DNA of 64,000 bases from Vibrio variabilis (GCF_003263785.1 NZ_JYJK01000007.1:1-64000), one strand, 5' to 3'. Shown: positions 37,231 to 47,188, counted from the first letter of the stretch. Notes: generated by a model from the letters alone, not told the origin. Numbers and translations are program-made.

Positions 37231-38523
37231 ATGAGTATCCAGCTAAGTAGTTATCAGCCCAATACGCCCTCTAAGCGCATGAATATTATGACAAAGCCTA
37301 TTGGCTCTGCGTGTAATATCGATTGCACTTATTGTTACTACTTAAGCAAGGAAGAGCTTCTAGGTCACGAAACAGGATGTGGCAGTCGTATGTCCGACGA
37401 GATGTTAGAAACCTACATTAAATCTTACATCGAACAACAGAATCACCCTGAAATCGTCTTTCACTGGCAAGGTGGTGAACCCACATTGCTGGGTGTGAAC
37501 TACTTCCGCGATGTAGTGCGTTTGCAAAAGAAATACTGTCCCAAAGGTGTCATTATTGAGAACAACCTGCAAACCAATGGCACTCTGCTTAACGATGAGT
37601 GGGGCAAATTTCTCAAAAAGAACAACTTTTTAGTTGGGTTGAGTATTGACGGGCCTGAGATGATCCACAATGCCTACCGTACCAACCGAGCAGGTCGTGG
37701 CACCTTCAAACAAACCATGAGAGGAGTGGAGGTTTTACACAAGCACAAGGTCAATTTTGCGACGCTGACGTGTGTAAACAATCTGTCAGGATCAAACCCA
37801 CTGGATGTTTATCGTTTCCTTCGTGATGTGGTGCGCTCCCCGCAGATGCAATTCATTCCTATTGTGGAACCCAAATCTTTCCGTGATACGGCTCCTCAAC
37901 ACTGGAAAGAGGATGAAATTCTTTTCCAAGGTATGCCTGAAACCGAGCCGAGCCACCCAAATTCCATTGTTGAAGCTTGGTGTGTTTCGCCGACTCAATG
38001 GGGCAACTTCTTATGCACCATATTTGACGAGTGGATCGAGAACGACATTGGCAAGCTCAATGTTCCCTATTTTGAAGCCTGCGTGGAAACATGGATGGGA
38101 CGCGTCAACCCACTCTGCACCCTTGCGCCTATGTGCGGAAAAGGCTTAGCAATTGAGCACAACGGTGATGTATTTGCGTGTGACCATTACGTTTATCCAG
38201 AATACAAGCTGGGAAATATCCATGAAGCAGATCTAGAGGATATGCAGTTTTCTCAAGGTCAAGAGATGTTTGGCAAGGCGAAAGAGGGAACGTTGCCAAG
38301 GCAATGTCGTGAATGCGATTACCAATTTGCTTGCTTTGGTGAGTGCCCTAAAAACCGATTTACAAAAACGCTGTCTGGGGAAGCGGGTCTGAATTATCTA
38401 TGCGCTGGCTGGAAGCAGTTTTTTACGCACATTGATCCTTATATTTCGATGGTGGTTTCTACCATGGGGTACCCAGTTTACAAAGGCGTTAACGCTGATG
38501 CTATGAAATATCAGTTTAAATAG
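37231..38523 (+). CDS. Anaerobic sulfatase-maturating radical SAM enzyme
   Basis: 430 residues. CNIDCTYC (CX3CX2C) is at residues 28-35, then WQGGEPTLLG, GLSIDGPEMIHN, and the SPASM region with CDHYVYPEYKLGNIHE and CRECDYQFACFGECPKNRF. It makes formylglycine on Cys-type sulfatases, probably the one at 31382. It is a paralogue of the enzyme at 15399 but lacks the SEC-C tail. A clear GAAGGGGAG ribosome binding site precedes the ATG. It heads a run of nine same-strand genes with gaps under 15 bp or overlaps, which couples sulfatase maturation to the MoxR-Bat genes. Confidence 0.94.
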   Translation: MSIQLSSYQPNTPSKRMNIMTKPIGSACNIDCTYCYYLSKEELLGHETGCGSRMSDEMLETYIKSYIEQQNHPEIVFHWQGGEPTLLGVNYFRDVVRLQKKYCPKGVIIENNLQTNGTLLNDEWGKFLKKNNFLVGLSIDGPEMIHNAYRTNRAGRGTFKQTMRGVEVLHKHKVNFATLTCVNNLSGSNPLDVYRFLRDVVRSPQMQFIPIVEPKSFRDTAPQHWKEDEILFQGMPETEPSHPNSIVEAWCVSPTQWGNFLCTIFDEWIENDIGKLNVPYFEACVETWMGRVNPLCTLAPMCGKGLAIEHNGDVFACDHYVYPEYKLGNIHEADLEDMQFSQGQEMFGKAKEGTLPRQCRECDYQFACFGECPKNRFTKTLSGEAGLNYLCAGWKQFFTHIDPYISMVVSTMGYPVYKGVNADAMKYQFK

Positions 38524-38531
38524 GGGCACAT

Positions 38532-39158
38532 ATGAAACTACCCATAAAACAAATTGAATCAATAATAGAAGCTTGCAAGTGCATTTCTTTCAAATGCATA
38601 GCGCACCTACTCATTTTCGGCTCTGTGAGTGTATCCGCACTTGCAGCCAATAGTGATACACAATCTATGACGGAAGTTAGTCATATAGAGCTGTTTGATG
38701 AGCAGGTTATCAGTCGATTCATCGATAATGCATTTGCTTACAAGTCTGACACCTACACTGATTACGCCGTTCTCTTTAATCTCTGTCAGCAAGATCCTAA
38801 TAACGAGCTCTGCGGCTCGGAACTGGATGTTCAAAAAGCACAATACCAGCGCGCTAAGGCATCGCATGATTCGCTAGCGATGGTTTGGAAGTCAGAGTTC
38901 AAAGACTTAATGCTTCCGCCAATGGCGTATCAACAGATGGTAAACGAGCTCAAGCAGCTTGGCTATCTAACGCAATCGACAGATGTTCCAGTCGCCAAAG
39001 TGCATGCTGCATTGAATCAATGGCTAGTGGAGCACGGCCTCGCGCCTACTCAAGAGATCTATCTGATGCACGGCTATTTAGTGAGCTCGGCAGCTCTGCT
39101 AGACGCTCAATCCGATGAGAGTGCAGAGCAGGCAAGTAATGAAAAGACAGGCTCGTAG
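38532..39158 (+). CDS. Secreted protein of unknown function in the maturase-Bat operon
   Basis: 208 residues with a long N-terminal region and signal/anchor segment (about 22-40, ending SALAANSD), then a helical domain with two cysteines (LCQQDPNNELCG) that could pair in the periplasm. I recognise no family. It starts 8 bp after the maturase and is followed 12 bp later by the HEAT/TPR gene, so it is part of the operon. Confidence 0.65.
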   Translation: MKLPIKQIESIIEACKCISFKCIAHLLIFGSVSVSALAANSDTQSMTEVSHIELFDEQVISRFIDNAFAYKSDTYTDYAVLFNLCQQDPNNELCGSELDVQKAQYQRAKASHDSLAMVWKSEFKDLMLPPMAYQQMVNELKQLGYLTQSTDVPVAKVHAALNQWLVEHGLAPTQEIYLMHGYLVSSAALLDAQSDESAEQASNEKTGS

Positions 39159-39170
39159 GTAGAGGTTTAC

Positions 39171-40130
39171 ATGTTAAGAGTTGTCATCATTACTTTGCTA
39201 ACACTGGGTTTCTCAAATTTCTTGTTGGCGGCGGAAGTCCGGGGTTCACGTGAAGCTGATCTGGCTGCGTTGTCACAAGATTTTAGTCAACCCATGGCGT
39301 TGCGAATTGATGCCACACGTGCATTACGTGGTTTCAATGGGGCAAATGCATTGATTGCCATCAGTCGTGCTTCACGTGATCACGCTGCGCCAATGCGTTT
39401 AGCCTCGGTCGATGCAGCCGCTCATTGGTCTGTTATTGGCAAGTGGGATTTGATGTACCCCTTAACTTTCGATGAAGATATGTCTGTACAGAGAGCGGCG
39501 ATCTACGCACTTCTACCGCACTGGAACGCATTTGATAAATCGATGCAATTATCTCTTCAGCAGTCACTAGAAAGCCTAGAAAAAAAACTTCCGAATGACA
39601 TAGACACAGAGTTAGAACGTGCGTGGATTGAGCAGGTGACAGGACGCTCAGATGCGGCGGAAGCGCGCCTTATCGAGTTGAGTCATACCTCCGATGATGT
39701 GCGTATTGCTATTGGATTGTCAAAAGTCCAGCTAGAAACTCAAGGTGGCTTGGTTGCTAGAGAAACATTGAAACAAGCCATGTTAGATAGCTCCAGCCAA
39801 GCGAGCTTATTTTATGAGGCTGCAAAGCTAGATTATGCACTAGGATTTCACGACAGCGCCCTGAGCTACTTTGAAAAGGCCTATATTTTAGCTCCGAACA
39901 ACTCGACGTATGCGTACGCGTTGGCTGCGACAATTCGAAACAACGAACCTCAACATGCTATTGAACTGTTTAGGGTTGCTTATGAAGGCTCTCAAGACCC
40001 GACCCATTTATATGCCCAGTGTGAAAGTATGTTGGCCATAAATGAAGACGCGTCAGATTGCATGGCAGAACTTAAACAGATAGCCCCCGATTATGTTATC
40101 CAAGAACTCCTTTCCTTATATCAAAGGTAG
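39171..40130 (+). CDS. Periplasmic HEAT/TPR-repeat protein
   Basis: 319 residues. A signal peptide (LLAA-EVRGS) is followed by HEAT-like helices (ALRIDATRALRGFNGANALI, PMRLASVDAAAHWSVIGKWD) and then TPR-like units near the C-terminus (FYEAAKLDYALGFHDSALSY, FEKAYILAPNNSTYAYALAA). It is probably a scaffold. It ends five bases before the MoxR start. Such repeat proteins often accompany MoxR/VWA operons. Confidence 0.7.
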   Translation: MLRVVIITLLTLGFSNFLLAAEVRGSREADLAALSQDFSQPMALRIDATRALRGFNGANALIAISRASRDHAAPMRLASVDAAAHWSVIGKWDLMYPLTFDEDMSVQRAAIYALLPHWNAFDKSMQLSLQQSLESLEKKLPNDIDTELERAWIEQVTGRSDAAEARLIELSHTSDDVRIAIGLSKVQLETQGGLVARETLKQAMLDSSSQASLFYEAAKLDYALGFHDSALSYFEKAYILAPNNSTYAYALAATIRNNEPQHAIELFRVAYEGSQDPTHLYAQCESMLAINEDASDCMAELKQIAPDYVIQELLSLYQR

Positions 40131-40134
40131 CATT

Positions 40135-41121
40135 ATGACTGAGAATAGAAGCTTGGAATCCGTGTTAGGCCTAATTTCAACAGTGAATCAAAACGTTGTT
40201 GGGCAAGAGCAGCTTACGCAATCATTGGTGATCGCGTTGTTAACCGGTGGTCACGTACTGCTGGAAGGGTTGCCTGGTACTGCTAAAACACGCTCAGTGA
40301 AAGCACTGGCATCTACATTGGATATTGATTTCAAGCGCGTGCAGTTTACACCCGATCTTCTTCCATCGGATGTGACGGGAGCAAATGTTTATGACAAAAA
40401 TTCTGGTTCACTAAATTTCCAGCCCGGTCCGATTTTTAGCTCATTTTTGCTAGCGGATGAAGTCAACCGTGCACCAGCGAAAGTGCAGGCAGCATTGCTC
40501 GAGGCGATGGCAGAAGGCACCGTAACGACCAATGGACAGACGCTGCCACTTCCAGAGCCTTTCATGGTGTTGGCAACGCAGAACCCAATCGAGCAAGAGG
40601 GAACATATCCATTACCTGAAGCACAGATGGATAGATTCTTGATGAAAGTAGATGTGCATTACCCAGCGCTAGAAGCGGAGATGGACATTATCCGATTAGT
40701 CCGTCGTGAAGCTTTGGGTAAAGAGTCGCATCAGGAAGTTGCAAAGAGTAACGACAGTGTCAGCGTTGACGATATTCGTCAAGCTAAGGAGCAGGTGGCT
40801 TGTATCTATTGCTCTGAAGCGATTGACACCTATATCGCTTCGTTAGTGACGGCAACGAGACAACCTGAGTTATACCCACATAGTGCTCTGGAGCAATGGC
40901 TATTAGTTGGAGTCAGTCCGCGAGCTCTATTGCTTTGGATAGTTGCAGCCGAGCTCATGCTTGGCTGCATGGGCGTGACTATGTCACGCCGGACGACGTT
41001 CGCAGTGTCGCGCACTCTGTGCTTGGTCATCGTATCACTTTTGAGTTTTGAGGCCATGTCTTCGGGCGTATCGAAATCGGACGTTGTCGACGAGTTGCTT
41101 AAAGTGGTTCCGATAGCATAG
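40135..41121 (+). CDS. MoxR-family AAA+ ATPase (two compensating frameshifts inside)
   Basis: 328 residues from the ATG at 40135 (AAAGG upstream). Walker A GLPGTAKT, Walker B LLADEVNRAP, sensor-1 ATQNPIEQEGTYPLPEAQMDRF. Between about 40930 and 41050 the open frame is wrong: the adjacent frame encodes LALDSCSRAHAWLHGRDYVT and PDDVRSVAHSVLGHR, the conserved MoxR lid. One G missing near 40930 and one T extra near 41048 cancel out, leaving ~38 wrong residues in an ORF that looks intact. MoxR ATPases act as chaperones for assembly or activation of protein complexes with VWA partners. Confidence 0.9.
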   Translation: MTENRSLESVLGLISTVNQNVVGQEQLTQSLVIALLTGGHVLLEGLPGTAKTRSVKALASTLDIDFKRVQFTPDLLPSDVTGANVYDKNSGSLNFQPGPIFSSFLLADEVNRAPAKVQAALLEAMAEGTVTTNGQTLPLPEPFMVLATQNPIEQEGTYPLPEAQMDRFLMKVDVHYPALEAEMDIIRLVRREALGKESHQEVAKSNDSVSVDDIRQAKEQVACIYCSEAIDTYIASLVTATRQPELYPHSALEQWLLVGVSPRALLLWIVAAELMLGCMGVTMSRRTTFAVSRTLCLVIVSLLSFEAMSSGVSKSDVVDELLKVVPIA

Positions 41122-41129
41122 GGGGCTGA

Positions 41130-42072
41130 ATGTTGAAACAACACTTGGACTCAAGGATCTATTGTGATTTACGGACACTACTAAAGACAGAACAGCTTGC
41201 CCGTCAGCTTGTTCTGCCACCAAGTACACAGTTTGGCTCGCGTTTGGTAGGTCGACATTTTTCTAGTTTCAGAGGGCGTGGTCTAAGTTTTGAGGAGTTT
41301 CGCCACTATCAATCGGGAGATGATACTCGCAATATTGATTGGGCAGTGACCCTGCGCACTGGAGAGCCCTACGTAAGAGTGTTCTCAGAAGAGAAAGATC
41401 GGCCAGTTTATCTAGTGGTAGACCAAGGATCGAATATGTTCTTTTCTTCGGTAGATACGATGAAGTCCGTCGTAAGCGCCGAGGTTGCGGCAGTTTGTGC
41501 ATTCAGTTGTGTACAGAGTGGTGACAGACTGGGCGCGGTGCTAGTGAGTGATGAGTCTATCGAGATGGTACCTCCTAGACGAAGTCGAGATCACATCTAT
41601 CACGTTTTAGGCAAGATTGTGCAGTTGAACCAGTCATTGTCATCAGAAAATCCTGTCATTGCCCCTCTGGGTCTCGGTTAGAAAACGCATTAAAGTCTAT
41701 TGCCATTATTAAACCTAAAGGTGCGCTGATCATTGTACTCAGTGACTTTTACAATCTCCAAGAGAGTGCAATTAAGCAATTGCAATGGCTGAAGCAACAC
41801 AATGATGTAATGGGTATTGCTATTCGAGATCTTTTAGAGGTCGAGCTTCGACCCACTGAGTCTTTGTTAATGAGTGACGGTGAGCATCAAGTGCAGTTGG
41901 GGCGTGACTATACCGAGCAACTGGTTCGTTACAACCAAGAACATAACCAAAAATCCGCACGCTAGGTGCACTGTTCGCCGCGAATGGCTTTCCTATGATT
42001 GAACTCTCTACGACAGGTAATCATCACAAAGAGTTTGTCCAACAATTGATGGGTAATCGCTATGGCCAATAA
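41130..42072 (+). CDS. DUF58 protein (VWA-like MoxR partner; two frameshifts)
   Basis: The DUF58 signature is GRGLSFEEFRHYQSGDDTRN then IDWAVTLRTGEPYVRVFSEE, with VYLVVDQGSNMFF as the VWA-like strand. Frame breaks at about 41664 (CCCC, five expected, restoring APSGSRLENALKSIAIIKPK) and about 41949 (five A, six expected, restoring QKIRTLGALFAANGFPMIEL). The restored gene ends at 42072, ~313 residues, overlapping the next start by 11 bp. Cytoplasmic MoxR partner. Confidence 0.82.
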
Positions 42073-42558
42073 TATCTTGTTAGTAGACCTTATTGACCCA
42101 TTGTCCCCGAGTGCTATCTCTTATCTGCCTCAAACTACAGGGTGGAAATGTCTAGCGGTATTGTCGTGCATGGCGTGTGCAATCTGGCTTTTTCGTAAAT
42201 GGCGTGATTTTAAGCGACAGGCTTATCGACGAAAAGCAAAAAAGAGAGTTGAGCAGCTTATGTTTGACTCCCTACTCGTCAACGAGCCTAAAATCATGCT
42301 CCATCAACTTAACCAAATTACAAAGCAAGCAGCGATGCAGCTTACCCCAATCAAGATTTAGCCGGTATTTATGGTGCTGAATGGTTAGATGTACTTTCCA
42401 ATACCTGCCGCGACTTCGATTTCAGACAACCGCTCTTTGAAAAGTGGCAGGTGAGTTTATATGCACCCACCGAAGGTGTGTGGGACTGTACCATGATGGA
42501 TGAATTACTTGAGGCCATGCACTACTGGGTAGTTCACCACAGTAAGGAGTATCAATGA
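42062..42558 (+). CDS. DUF4381 membrane protein (frameshift)
   Basis: A single helix at about residues 29-45 (LAVLSCMACAIWLF) is followed by a basic stretch FRKWRDFKRQAYRRKAKKRV and a helical cytoplasmic tail. The first frame stops at 42361; the frame that continues from about 42340 reads NQDLAGIYGAEWLDVLSNTC and FEKWQVSLYAP, typical DUF4381, ending at 42558. ~165 residues. It overlaps both neighbours. DUF4381 is a standard member of MoxR-VWA operons. Confidence 0.75.
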
Positions 42559-43558
42559 TCACTTTCGAGGTGGCAGAGGCTCTGCTGCTGTTGCCATTGC
42601 CGCTATTGGTTTATCGCTTAGCACCGAGTTACTTGTCACGACAGCAGGCAATTAAGGTTCCCTTTTTCAATGTATTGCTTAAAAGCTTAGATATTAAACG
42701 TCAGAATGGTTCACAGAGGGTGAGGGCAGAGCGACCACAAAAGGCCATTATTGCCTTTGGCTGGCTTATGTTGGTCTTGGCTGCGGCTAAACCAGTATGG
42801 ATGTTAGAGCCACAAACGTACGAGCGCTCGGGACGCGATCTGATGTTGGTGGTTGATCTCTCGGGGTCAATGGCGACACAGGATTTCACCGATAAGTATG
42901 GGCAGCCGCGAACACGTCTGGAGAGTGCCAAGCAAGTTCTGAAGTCTTTTAGCAAGAAGAGAGAAGGGGATCGGTTGGGGCTTATTCTATTTGGTGAAGC
43001 GGCTTTCCTTCAATCTCCTTTTACATTGGATCACGCGGCTTGGTTGGCGCTTTTACATCAAACTGAGGTTGCTATGGCAGGTGAAAGCACGAGTCTTGGT
43101 GATGCTATCGGACTGGGTATCAAGACTTTTTTGGAGGAAGAAAAGGATTCTTCAAGTCAAGAAAAGGTGATGATCGTACTGACTGATGGAAGAGATACGG
43201 ACAGCCTAGTTCCCCCATAGATGCAGCAAAGGTGGCCGCGGCAAAAGGTATAAGAATTCACATGGTGGCAATGGGGTCGTTGGCATCTACGGGTGAAGAG
43301 TCGATCGATATGGATGTGATCAACCAAGTGGCGGAGCTTACCGGGGGTGAGGCATTCCTAGCGATGTCGGCGGAATCATTGAGTGATGTCTACGCGATAC
43401 TCGATGAGCTCGAACCTAAACGGTTCGAGAGCTTCACCTATCAGCAAAGTGTGTCACTTCATTACGTTCCAGTCATTGTCATTTTTCTAGTTCACCTCAG
43501 CTTCGTTGCTTTGATGAGCTATAAACGTCGCGGGCCAAAACTGGGAGCGAGCGTGTAA
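42555..43558 (+). CDS. BatA-like VWA membrane protein (frameshift at a C run)
   Basis: An N-terminal BatA-type membrane segment (EVAEALLLLPLPLLVYRLAP) and a second helix (about 65-82) precede a von Willebrand A domain with MIDAS DLSGS, then TSLGDAIG and VLTDGRDT. The frame breaks at 43212-43216 (CCCCC); six C gives LVPPIDAAKVAAAKGIRIHM and continues to a C-terminal helix (PVIVIFLVHLSFVALMSY). Restored ~334 residues. It overlaps the next gene by one base. Confidence 0.85.
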
Positions 43559-45189
43559 TGGACGATTTTCATTTTATGCGACCAGAGTGGTTGCTGTTGC
43601 TAATTCCCTTTTTTTTGCTCATTGGGCACAAGCTTAAGCAGGGACAAAAGGTGTCGAGCAGGATAAAGGCGTTACCATCTCACCTTAGAAAAGCCTTGTT
43701 AGTAGGTCATGGCCGCTGGCGGCAGAATACCCCAGTTATTCTGCTTGCCGTGCTTGGTACTTTGGCAGCAGTTGTGGCTGCTGGGCCAACTTGGCAGCGT
43801 CAGTTGTCGCCAATTAGTGAGGATAACTCAGCTCTAGTGGTGATCCTCGATGTATCCGAGTCGATGAAGCAAAGTGATATTGCCCCTACGCGTTTGTATC
43901 GAGCTAAACAGAAAATTCATCAGTTGATAGAGCAGCGAAATGCAGGCCTGGCAGCTTTGATCGTGTATTCCGGCAGTGCACACCTCGCTATGCCATTGAC
44001 TAAGGATACAGCCGTATTTAAACCGTTACTGGATGCCATTGATACTGCTGTGATGCCAAGAGAAGGTAAGTTTGAACACTACTCTCTTTCGGTTGTGAAC
44101 ACTCTATTGCGTAATCATGCTAGCAAAGCAACGGTCCTTCTTGTTTCTGATGCGATCAATGTGAACCAGTTAGATGGTTGGCAGCTGTACTTTGACGAGT
44201 CTGGGCACCAACTCTTGGTTTGGGGTATGGGTTCACCCAAAGAGAGAGTGGCGATGCCAATGGATGAAGACAGTCTTGAGCAACTCGCGCGCGCCGTGGG
44301 TGGTCAATACCTACGTTTTGAATCTGATGATTCAGATATTGCGGCGTTAGTGGACAAAGTATCAGCGAGTTCACAGCTCAATGGAGAAGATTCGGAACCT
44401 TGGTTGGATTCTGGCTATGCGCTGATTTGGTTGATGGTGCCGATATACTTGCTTTGGGCGCGTAAAGGCTGGGTTGTTCAATGGTGTCTGCCTATTGTGG
44501 TGCTTCTGTCGACGTTTCATGCGCCATCTACTTACGCTAGTGACTTTAGTTTTATTGATCTATGGATGAGTAAAGATCAACAAGGTCAATACCTCTATGA
44601 AAAACAAGACTACATCCAAGCTGCTGAAATTTTTGAGGACTATCACTGGAAGGCAGAGTCATACTACCAAGCCGGCGAGTATAAATTGGCAAAACACTAT
44701 TATCTTCGAATTGATACATTGGATGGTCAGCTCGGTGTTGGTGCCTGTTTAGCAAGACAAAAAGAGTACTTAAAGGCAAGGGATTGGTATCAGTCGATGC
44801 TAGAGCAATATCCGAATCACGAGACCATTCAAGCCAATCTAACTTTAATTGTTGGCATTATTGAGTACACCAACACCTTTGAAGCGGGACAAGCGAAAAC
44901 CCACGAGCGACAAGCAAGTAGAGAGCTAGGGGATAAACCTCAAACCTCAGATGGCGAGGAAAAAATGGTTCAAAAAGAGCAGATAATTGTCGAAAGGCTG
45001 TCTGCTCAAGATGTTCTCAATAGTGAAGTTTTGAACGAGAAATGGATGAAGCGTGTTGAGAATAATCTCGCGCCATTTTTGAGCCGTAAGTTTTATCTGC
45101 AAACTGAGCAAGGTTTGGCGACCATGGAGTTTCAACCAAGTGATTTTGCTCTAAGCATTGTATCTTCCGACAATGGAGATGAGCGATGA
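43558..45189 (+). CDS. BatB-like VWA protein with C-terminal TPRs (BatB-BatC fusion type)
   Basis: 543 residues. Two N-terminal helices precede a VWA domain with MIDAS DVSES and VLLVSDAINVNQ. Further helices near 285-325 are followed by a periplasmic TPR region (YEKQDYIQAAEIFEDYHWKA, YYQAGEYKLAKHYYLRIDTL). This combines the roles of BatB and BatC in one chain. It overlaps BatD by 4 bp. The frame is intact. Confidence 0.87.
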   Translation: MDDFHFMRPEWLLLLIPFFLLIGHKLKQGQKVSSRIKALPSHLRKALLVGHGRWRQNTPVILLAVLGTLAAVVAAGPTWQRQLSPISEDNSALVVILDVSESMKQSDIAPTRLYRAKQKIHQLIEQRNAGLAALIVYSGSAHLAMPLTKDTAVFKPLLDAIDTAVMPREGKFEHYSLSVVNTLLRNHASKATVLLVSDAINVNQLDGWQLYFDESGHQLLVWGMGSPKERVAMPMDEDSLEQLARAVGGQYLRFESDDSDIAALVDKVSASSQLNGEDSEPWLDSGYALIWLMVPIYLLWARKGWVVQWCLPIVVLLSTFHAPSTYASDFSFIDLWMSKDQQGQYLYEKQDYIQAAEIFEDYHWKAESYYQAGEYKLAKHYYLRIDTLDGQLGVGACLARQKEYLKARDWYQSMLEQYPNHETIQANLTLIVGIIEYTNTFEAGQAKTHERQASRELGDKPQTSDGEEKMVQKEQIIVERLSAQDVLNSEVLNEKWMKRVENNLAPFLSRKFYLQTEQGLATMEFQPSDFALSIVSSDNGDER

Positions 45190-46442
45190 GGCTGTTCAGT
45201 AAACCCGCTCTGCTCTGTTCAGTGTTATTTCTCGCTACTATGGGGGTTGCCCATGCAGCATTAGGTCAACAAGAGCGGCTTATAGCGCTATCGAAGCAAG
45301 AACGCGTAATCGTTAACGCTTCGTTGGCCGGAACTTCAACGATCGTTCCTAACCAACAAGTTATTGTAAATATTGAAGTAATGACTGATACCTGGTTTAC
45401 CCAAGGGACTCGAGTGCATCGCTTTGATGTCAATAATGCACTGGTATTGCAGCGCTCTTCATTTGCAATAAATTCGATAGAGCGTATCGACGGCCGAAAG
45501 TACGCTAAACAGTTGTGGGAGGTGGTGATTTACCCTTTGGAGCCTGGTCGTTACTTTGTCCCTAGTATCGTCATTGAGCTTGCGGTGAGTGATGAGCAAA
45601 ACACGATTGCTGGTCAGCTCTCAACAGAGTCCTTTGAATTTACTGTAGATTCATTGACTGACCATCATCAAGGAATGAACACAGTGGTTGGCGAGAATCC
45701 AAGTATCAAGCAGTTATGGACACATACTTCGGCTGGTGGAACGACAAAGCAGATACAAGACATAGGGACTTTAGATGTGCAAGTCGGGGATGCAATCGAG
45801 CGACAGATCACGGTATCAATTCAGGACTCAACATCGGTTTTAATACCCAAGCCCCTAATCAACATTAAACAATCTGGACTGAAAAGTTATCACGAGTCAC
45901 CGCTTTTTATGGATTCGGAGAACCGAGGCGTCTACTCAGCAAGCCGGACGGATAAAGTGACGTACATTGTCGATGCAGGTGGTCGTGTTGAGCTACCCAA
46001 TTACCAGCTTCAAGTTTGGTCACCTAGAGATCGGGTGATTAAGAACGTCGCTGCAAACGGCATAACGCTCAATATAGAGCATACCCCATTCACTTTTGCA
46101 CAAGCTTATTGGAAAGCGATATTGATAGGGTTGACTATGTGTGGTCTTACACTACTTACTGTTGCTAGAGGTGTAAAAAAGTACCAGTTGCTAGAGGAGC
46201 AGAAATCACTACCTATAGGTTGGATGTTTCTATTGTCGGTGATGAAACAAGATAATGCTCAGGCAGAGACAATGCTATACCTAAAAAAACAGGTTCAGCG
46301 ACAACAGTTCGCTTTATCTCATGGTAATAAGGTATCTCAACAGTTTATCGAACAATGGCAAGTTAGTAAGTATGGAAATCAAACGGAAGTTAAATCGAAA
46401 ACAACCCGAATTACTTGGTTAAGGCTATGGTTTAATTTGTGA
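45186..46442 (+). CDS. BatD-like periplasmic/membrane protein
   Basis: 418 residues. A signal peptide (AHAA-LGQQE) is followed by tandem immunoglobulin-like beta domains (VNASLAGTSTIVPNQQVIVN; RYFVPSIVIELAV), one transmembrane helix near 310-328 (AILIGLTMCGLTLLTVARG) and a cytoplasmic helical tail. It is the last gene of the MoxR-Bat run. BatD has been linked to oxygen or stress tolerance in Bacteroides; its role here, next to sulfatase maturation, is open. Confidence 0.8.
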   Translation: MRLFSKPALLCSVLFLATMGVAHAALGQQERLIALSKQERVIVNASLAGTSTIVPNQQVIVNIEVMTDTWFTQGTRVHRFDVNNALVLQRSSFAINSIERIDGRKYAKQLWEVVIYPLEPGRYFVPSIVIELAVSDEQNTIAGQLSTESFEFTVDSLTDHHQGMNTVVGENPSIKQLWTHTSAGGTTKQIQDIGTLDVQVGDAIERQITVSIQDSTSVLIPKPLINIKQSGLKSYHESPLFMDSENRGVYSASRTDKVTYIVDAGGRVELPNYQLQVWSPRDRVIKNVAANGITLNIEHTPFTFAQAYWKAILIGLTMCGLTLLTVARGVKKYQLLEEQKSLPIGWMFLLSVMKQDNAQAETMLYLKKQVQRQQFALSHGNKVSQQFIEQWQVSKYGNQTEVKSKTTRITWLRLWFNL

Positions 46443-46521
46443 ACTTTATATGGGTCATATATTGTAACTATCAACACGATTATTAACGAATGTCGGTTTT
46501 TTTTCATCCATCTTTTCAACT

Positions 46522-46537
46522 TCAGTAAATTTACGGT
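46522..46537. promoter_or_regulatory. Locus operator upstream of the glycine-zipper gene
   Basis: TCAGTAAATTTACGGT keeps the 16-bp frame with a degenerate right end, 60 bp upstream of the start at 46598. Confidence 0.45.
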
Positions 46538-46597
46538 ATAGATATTCCGTGATTTGGTGCACATTTACGGTGTGTTTGAAAAGTACAGAAGACAGAA

Positions 46598-47035
46598 ATG
46601 AAAAAATTATGTGTTGCAGTTACAGTGATGATGTTTCCTTTCCTATCCATGGCAGAAGAGCAAGTTAGAGGAGGGGATATTATTGACCCTCAGTCTAAAC
46701 TGATCTTTAACTACCAAAATGTAACCAAGGACGTTGCAGAATCTGAACTAGCACATTGTCAAAACCTAGCGCATCAGACTCATGAAGATGTTCAATCATC
46801 TAAAGGAAGCGGAGTAAAGGGCCTATTAAAAGGTGCCGCTGCGGGTGCCGCGGTAGGCGCGATTTCTGGTGGTAGTGGCTCAGATGCTGCGAAAGTAGGA
46901 GCCGCGGGTGGACTTTTAGTCGGACGCTTAGCTGGCAAAGGCGGTGAGAGTGCGCAGAATCAACAGAACCTAGAAAACTATAAGGTAGTCCTTAGAAACT
47001 GTATGACTCAACGAAAATACGTAGCCTTAAATTAA
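46598..47035 (+). CDS. Small secreted glycine-zipper protein
   Basis: 145 residues with a signal peptide (SMA-EEQ) and a Gly/Ala-rich stretch (GVKGLLKGAAAGAAVGAISG and the following segment, about residues 70-112) matching the glycine-zipper pattern of envelope proteins. Two cysteines flank it. It likely inserts in or spans the envelope; function unknown. A locus palindrome lies in its promoter. Confidence 0.75.
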   Translation: MKKLCVAVTVMMFPFLSMAEEQVRGGDIIDPQSKLIFNYQNVTKDVAESELAHCQNLAHQTHEDVQSSKGSGVKGLLKGAAAGAAVGAISGGSGSDAAKVGAAGGLLVGRLAGKGGESAQNQQNLENYKVVLRNCMTQRKYVALN

Positions 47036-47130
47036 ACCAGAATATCATTCACATGGTCATAGTAAATGAGTAATACGCTGACGCACGAGTCATGAATGAT
47101 AATGTTAGCTACATCGTGAATTTCAGAGAG

Positions 47131-47157
47131 CCAGCGAGTTATTAGCTGGTTTTTTTA
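47131..47157 (+). terminator. Rho-independent terminator
   Basis: Stem CCAGC / GCTGG with a nine-base loop, followed by a run of T (47150-47156). Short but with a strong T tract; it ends the glycine-zipper transcript. Confidence 0.65.
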
Positions 47158-47188
47158 TTTCGTTATTATAAGTGCCTAGAATCCATTT

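Noticed and set aside
46455..46485. CTATCAACA, a possible third Tn7-like terminus after BatD
   Set aside because: The required ACAACCAT-type site is not at the correct distance and no further TnsB-like repeats follow; operator copies continue beyond it, so it does not mark the locus edge convincingly.
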